64,000 nucleotides of DNA from Tetragonia tetragonoides (Eukaryota; Streptophyta; Magnoliopsida; Caryophyllales; Aizoaceae). Every line of letters starts with the position of its first letter. Within the stretch, counting starts at the first letter, position 1. Made by a program: the position numbers and the translations under genes. This document shows, piece after piece, positions 60,301 through 64,000 of the stretch. The stretch is taken from contig CM076152.1 of NCBI GenBank assembly GCA_038025085.1, positions 33,731,501-33,795,500 on the forward strand, written 5' to 3'. The notes below the pieces were generated by a model, which was not told where the DNA came from, did no database searches, and saw nothing but the letters and a program-made list of their open reading frames with translations.

Positions 60301-60941
60301 AGTATATCTCTATCCCTACTCTTTTCATGATCTCTTTCTCTCTCTCGATCCCTGGTCCTTTCTTTCTCTTTTTCCTTTTCTCTATCCTTTCCTCTGTCTC
60401 TCTCTTTTTCTTTCTCCTTCTCCTTCTCCTTCTCTTTATTCTTGCTTTTCTCTTTTCCTCTTTCCTTCTCTCGATCTCTATTACTCACTGCTTCATTTCC
60501 TCGATCTCTTTCACGATCCTGCTTTTTCGCATGGTCCTTTTCATCTTTATCTCTATCATGATCTTTCGCCCTATGTTTATCTTTGTCATGAACTTTCTCC
60601 CTCAGCTTATCTTTTGTTCTATCCTTTTCATGCTTTTCTCTGTCTTCTTTTCTCTTCTCCTTGCTAGATGTTCTTTCTTTTTCAGAATCCTTAACTTCTT
60701 TCTCTCTTTCTTTTGAATCATCATTAGTCTTTGATCGATCTCTGCCTCTGCTTCTATGATCCTTCTCCTCTCTCCGGCTGTTCTTCTTATCCTTACTTCT
60801 GTGTTTGCTTACATCTCTGGATCTTTCCTTTTCATGTTCTTCTAAGTCATCAGATGCTCCTTCTGACTCTATTACTGGGGTATCACCCTCGTACCTATCT
60901 TCACTCCTGGCATGCCTGGATTCAGACCGATCCATCTCCAT
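51317..60941 (-). CDS. DOT2: SART1-family splicing factor (DOT2/MDF-like)
   Basis: Plant homologue of SART1/Snu66, a U4/U6.U5 tri-snRNP protein needed to form the active spliceosome; in Arabidopsis DOT2/MDF mutants have vein and meristem defects. Twelve exons: 59995-60941, 59647-59788, 59494-59548, 59196-59309, 58987-59083, 55613-55679, 55411-55470, 54705-55317, 53716-54077, 52514-52734, 51674-51758, 51317-51391; 945 residues, phases consistent. Residues 1-315 are an Arg/Asp/Glu/Lys-rich low-complexity region. Then follow the SART1 blocks: SWVNRSRKLEEK, GVKVLHGLDKVLEGG and VVLTLKDQDIL, YTPEEMLQFKKPKKKKS, LLQDRGSLKETIEWGGRNMD, LTPKEAFRLLSHKFHGKGPG and TPYLVLSGHVKPG. The C-terminus is basic (GIKRKAEPG...KKPRT). 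Intron 5 is 3.3 kb and holds a LINE. Confidence 0.94.
52989..53124 (-). mobile_element. tRNA-derived SINE in DOT2 intron 9
   Basis: Minus-strand reading: tctgagggggtagctcagcgg (A box), acctctgccagaggtcccaa, gttcgagtccccttagggcc, ggaggttttcctagttgtt, ending catgttatcttaaagaaaaa. The anticodon stem is intact (cctctgccagagg). Best-preserved copy of the family in the window. Confidence 0.83.
55990..56560. other. GC-richer foreign-looking block in DOT2 intron 5
   Basis: Base composition is clearly less AT-rich than the surrounding intron, with a short repeat (gcaactagtcag.ggg at about 56068 and 56106). No coding frame; probably debris of an unidentified retroelement. Confidence 0.4.
57249..58005 (+). 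mobile_element. 5'-truncated LINE in DOT2 intron 5
   Basis: 757 bp between perfect copies of aagattcaaagtgatgct (57231-57248 and 58006-58023). It carries the end of ORF2: zf-RVT (DLLWKAKAPLKVRVFVWTLAL, HLFLTCASARCIWGRLFG) and, after one in-frame stop at 57674-57676, FFWCLWLERNARVFNG...ITEIQYNWTNL, then the 3' stem-loop ggaggacaacttgtcctct and cattaatatatac before the A tail. Antisense to DOT2. The two open parts are still in one frame, so the insertion is fairly young. Confidence 0.88.
58030..58600. other. Second GC-richer block in DOT2 intron 5
   Basis: Composition like 55990-56560 and on the other side of the LINE; the LINE may have landed inside an older element. The 80-residue frame at 58323-58565 has no recognisable similarity. 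Confidence 0.35.
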
Positions 60942-62670
60942 GGAGAGGGATGATCAGACAAGAGCACAAACTGCAACAGCACTATCCAAATTTCAACCTA
61001 AAAATTTACAACATACAGTTAACATCAGCACATCTGCTTCTTTTTCTTCCCAAAGTAAAAAAGAAAATTAAGTCATTGTGTAATTACGCACAGAGCATGG
61101 CTGGACAAACATCAAAGGCAAAAATTTAATATAGAACTTGAAAATAACAAACAGTCAAAGTGTTGTAAAGTGAACACCGGCTTGGAAGCTAGTTTGATCT
61201 TCTTTTAGGTTTTTCTTCTTTTTATTTGTGTATGATTTTTATTGTTATTTATCATAAAGGCTTAAGGAGGCAATGAGGCATATAGGTCGATGAAGGGTGC
61301 ATTTTCATTTTTAAGCTCAAGTACATATAAACCCATGGATTTACCAATGACTACAGCTAAAGTAACTAACAATAAGATACATTTGATTGACTGACGTGAT
61401 AAAAGGTTCAGAAAGGCAAGCTCCAGGAGATTTCTTAGAAAAGCCAGGCTCGAAAATAGCTAAGTACTTTCAAATGGCTGTCACTATTAGAACGAATAGA
61501 GCGGACATCTAAAGGTTGGGCTGGGAAGGAGCCTCTTTGGAGGCATTGGGGTAACGTTGATGATGATGCAGTAGATCAAGCAAACGTCTAAGAAAGGACA
61601 GGCTAAAGTTGAATTAAAATTACAAATGATATGGAAGAATATAACTCTAATTTATTATTTTTTTGATCAAACCCTTATGCAAACTAATACTCTCCTTATT
61701 TTGATTGAACTCTTTTAACCTTTTCCTAAGTCAATTATATTAATGAAGTATGCACTTTATTGGAGCCTTCAATCACTTGTTTAGTCTGAAAAGTGAATGA
61801 AAATAATTTCAAGTGTTTCATCGGCAGTCCAAAGCTGATCTTGGTCGAGATGGTACCAATCTGGTACCAACAAATCGCTACTGGATTCCTCACAAAAAGT
61901 TACAACTTACAAGTTACAACCTCCCCCTCACCTAGACCCCCCCCCCTTAAACATCCCTCTCAAACTCACAGAACTAGTGTGCCGAAGCAGCTTCTTCTGA
62001 TCCCTATCAGTGAGTCTCTCTATATCCCCTTCGTGACAAGAACCTGGGTTCAATAAATCAATTATGTCTCTTCCACACTTTCATATTTTTCACTTTTGTT
62101 TAAATTTCTGGCGTTAAATACTATAAGCTTCAGGTTATAGCTGTAAGGGCAAACTTTGTCATTATATGCATCAGTTTGTAGACCTGCATGTGCACAAATC
62201 GAGCTTAATTTTAAATTAGGCTTTTCGTCCTTAAACTTTTGCCCGAAACCCAGCTCCATGACATCAAATAACCCTATTACTCTAAAGCAGTAGTCCTTAT
62301 AAGTAACCAACAAGGTCAAATACCATGTCTCCTGGCCAAGTGGCCCCTTGAAGAACATGTGCTTACAACCTAGGGGATCACTTCAACATGGATGTTTTCC
62401 CAAAATGCCCAATGAGATTTCAACTTAGTAAGAAGCAAGAGAGTCCAAAAGTGAATTATTTTTATGAATGGAAGCTGTTGACAACTAACAGAATATCTCA
62501 GATTCCATTCATCCCATTTTAATCACAAAAAAAAGTCATCATTTAGTAACACAGTATTGCACATGGCATTCCCTTAAAATCTACAGATAAACCCTATCTT
62601 CTCCTCTGTGTGTAAACTGTTTGGGAATGCCATTTCTTTAGGCAGTCCTTTCTCTAAATTGGGAATGTAA
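60942..62670. other. Upstream of DOT2, intergenic
   Basis: DOT2 leader in the first ~100 bases (on the minus strand), then AT-rich DNA with no gene. Short frames here show no similarity. Confidence 0.45.
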
Positions 62671-62834
62671 GAGCATGTTCGGAAGTTTTAAAAAGAAACG
62701 GAAGGGAAGAGAATCAAAGGAGAATTGGTCCCCTCCCTTCCCCTCTTTTATAAAAATCTCACAAATAAGGTTAAATTTCACTTCCACATAATTCTCCTCC
62801 TTTTTCCTCCATTCTCCAACTCCCAAACAGGGAG
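62671..62834. mobile_element. Small Tourist-like MITE
   Basis: 164 bp flanked by TAA (62668-62670 and 62835-62837). Ends gagcatgttcggaagtt and aactcccaaacagggag pair as imperfect inverted repeats. Interior also self-complementary (ggagaattggtcc... / ...ataattctcctcc). Confidence 0.6.
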
Positions 62835-62987
62835 TAAGTTCATGTTTGTGAGGAACTCCATAAAATTTATCCTTAATGCTTAAGCCACAAAGAGAGAATT
62901 TCAGCTTAAGCAATTGCCCCGAATTAGCGCAACTAATTCAAGTTCAACTAACCCAAGTACCCAACTCAAAAAAGTATCAGCCAGGAG

Positions 62988-64000
62988 CAGTGGCGTATCT
63001 AGAAAAATAATAATGGGGGTGCCAAATAAAAATTTAAAAAAAGCATAAGTTCGACATTACAAAGTAATTGGGTAGAAAAGTACAATCACATTGTTTTAGG
63101 GGAAAATACAAAATATTCGGGGTATGGGGTTACAATTGCCCTCGTCGGGTCTTCATGTTTTGAAAGCGGCTAATGATGTCATCATCGGGAACTTTCAAAA
63201 AGGCTTCTTTCTCAATAAAAGTAACTAAATAATCATTCAATATTGGATCACCCATACTATTCCGCAACTTGTTCTTGACAGCCAAAAAAAAAAACTTACT
63301 GACATATAAACAGCCAAAAAAAACTAATTTAATCATTCATCCCATCAAAAATAAAATCCCCAAATTGCAATCTAACTAATCTAGCCCTTTCAAAAAAAAA
63401 AATAAAAACGTACTGACATATCAACTAACAAATATATACAAAACCAAAGAACCAAAAAATCTAACTCAATTTCATACATAAATCATCATAAGACCTATAA
63501 TAATAAACAATTTACATAAATAAAGTGCCAATTTGAGATCTAATTATCATAAGAATTGAAATCGAAAAAAGTCAGGGTTTGGAAAATATACCAAAAGGGG
63601 GATTGTGGGCTGTGGGCCGTGGTTGCGGAGGCTGGATTCGGCGCCGGTGGCCGGTGCTACGCGCCTGTGCAAAGAGGGTCGGCGGAAGCAGATTTCAGAG
63701 AGAGACTGTCGTGAGTGAGAGAAGAAGGAGGAGAGAGAATTTTTATTTATTTTTTTTGACAGGGAGAACGTGAGAAAGAGAGGAGAGAGAATAAAGTGGG
63801 TATCAGTTTAATTCCCTTGCTTTTTTTGTCTAACACTTCGATGTCGTAATGGTGATTTCGTTTCAGAGAATAACAAGTTAGAGAGAAACGGTGGTGGTTG
63901 GCGTGCTGTTCGTGACGGTGGAGCGGCTTCTGTCAACGAAGAGAGGTAGTGCTCGGGGCAAAGGTGAGTCAAAATACCATTTTCTTTGAAACACTACTTC
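62988..64000 (-). mobile_element. One end of a hAT transposon, continues beyond the window
   Basis: cagtggcgtatctag at 62988 followed by a gggggtgcc block is a typical plant hAT terminus. The transposase C-terminus lies 130 bases inside and points toward this end. No matching inverse end is found before 64000. The 63570-63960 part (GC-rich, CT-rich on the minus strand, with splice-like sites) could be the leader exon of an internally deleted copy. Confidence 0.6.
63130..63279 (-). pseudogene. C-terminal fragment of a hAT-family transposase (TTF/ZMYM1-like)
   Basis: About 49 residues: VKNKLRNSMGDPILNDYLV, TFIEKEAFLKVPDDD, IISRFQNMKTRRGQL then stop. The spacing and the LRN-x-MGD-x-x-LND and RFQNMKTRRGQL ends are those of the hAT dimerisation tail in plant TTF-type/zinc-finger MYM-like transposases. 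A T-rich tract just upstream with ctgtcaag could be an intron acceptor. The upstream exons with the catalytic domain are not in the window. Confidence 0.75.

Noticed and set aside
60081..60716. 211-codon Ser/Leu/Phe-rich frame on the plus strand
   Set aside because: Antisense shadow of the purine-rich first exon of DOT2.
1..64000. CRISPR array, bacterial operon or phage-like system
   Set aside because: All genes are intron-containing plant nuclear genes or eukaryotic transposons; no spaced identical repeats with unique spacers were seen.

Overview
This is nuclear DNA from a flowering plant, most likely a eudicot. The genes are split by AT-rich introns of 80 bp to 3.3 kb. They include chloroplast NDH assembly/subunit proteins, a plant-type KASH protein of the nuclear envelope and a plant SKP1-like protein, and the space between them is filled with plant LINEs, tRNA-derived SINEs, Stowaway-, Tourist- and hAT-like elements. 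The species cannot be read from the sequence. Apart from the SKP1-like gene, which is intronless, the exon models below were joined by hand from splice sites, reading phase and family similarity.

Layout. 0.2-0.8 kb: a small poly(A) retroposon (E1). 1.4-9.6 kb (+): an ING2-type PHD-finger protein whose long introns hold three 5'-truncated LINE tails and a hAT-like MITE. 10.5-11.35 kb (-): an intronless SKP1-like gene whose 3' end runs into a Tourist-like MITE. 12.3-12.9 kb: a second copy (E2) of the E1 retroposon family. 15.5-18.0 kb (+): SINE1-like ARM/KASH protein. 18.4-20.2 and 21.1-23.4 kb (-): a tandem pair, NDF5-like and PnsB2-like, both tied to the chloroplast NDH complex. 24.8 kb: an orphan histone-deacetylase exon. 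25.6 kb: a broken copy of the 3' end of CCT8. 27.2-33.9 kb (-): CCT8 (CCT-theta), 13 exons, two GC-AG introns. 37.0-42.3 kb (-): a YTH-domain m6A reader (ECT family), 5' leader to about 44.3 kb. 46.3-47.3 kb: a 1-kb Stowaway-like element full of GGTGG repeats. 47.5-51.0 kb (-): a dead LINE with reverse transcriptase and RNase H. 51.3-60.9 kb (-): SART1/DOT2 splicing factor, 12 exons, with a LINE in a 3.3-kb intron. 62.7-64 kb: a Tourist-like MITE and one end of a hAT transposon that runs off the window.

The host genes are mostly housekeeping: chromatin reading (ING2), nuclear envelope (SINE1), SCF ubiquitin ligase (SKP1-like), cyclic electron flow (NDF5, PnsB2), cytosolic folding (CCT8), m6A reading (YTH) and tri-snRNP assembly (DOT2). 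They are not an operon or pathway. The ING2-SINE1 neighbourhood matches the neighbouring Arabidopsis loci At1g54390/At1g54385, as I recall them.

The most novel signal is the E1/E2 family: two full-looking, coding-poor, poly(A)-tailed retroposons with perfect target-site duplications and a 5' hairpin whose stem has changed in a compensatory way. A second conserved hairpin, at the 3' end, unites four LINE tails.
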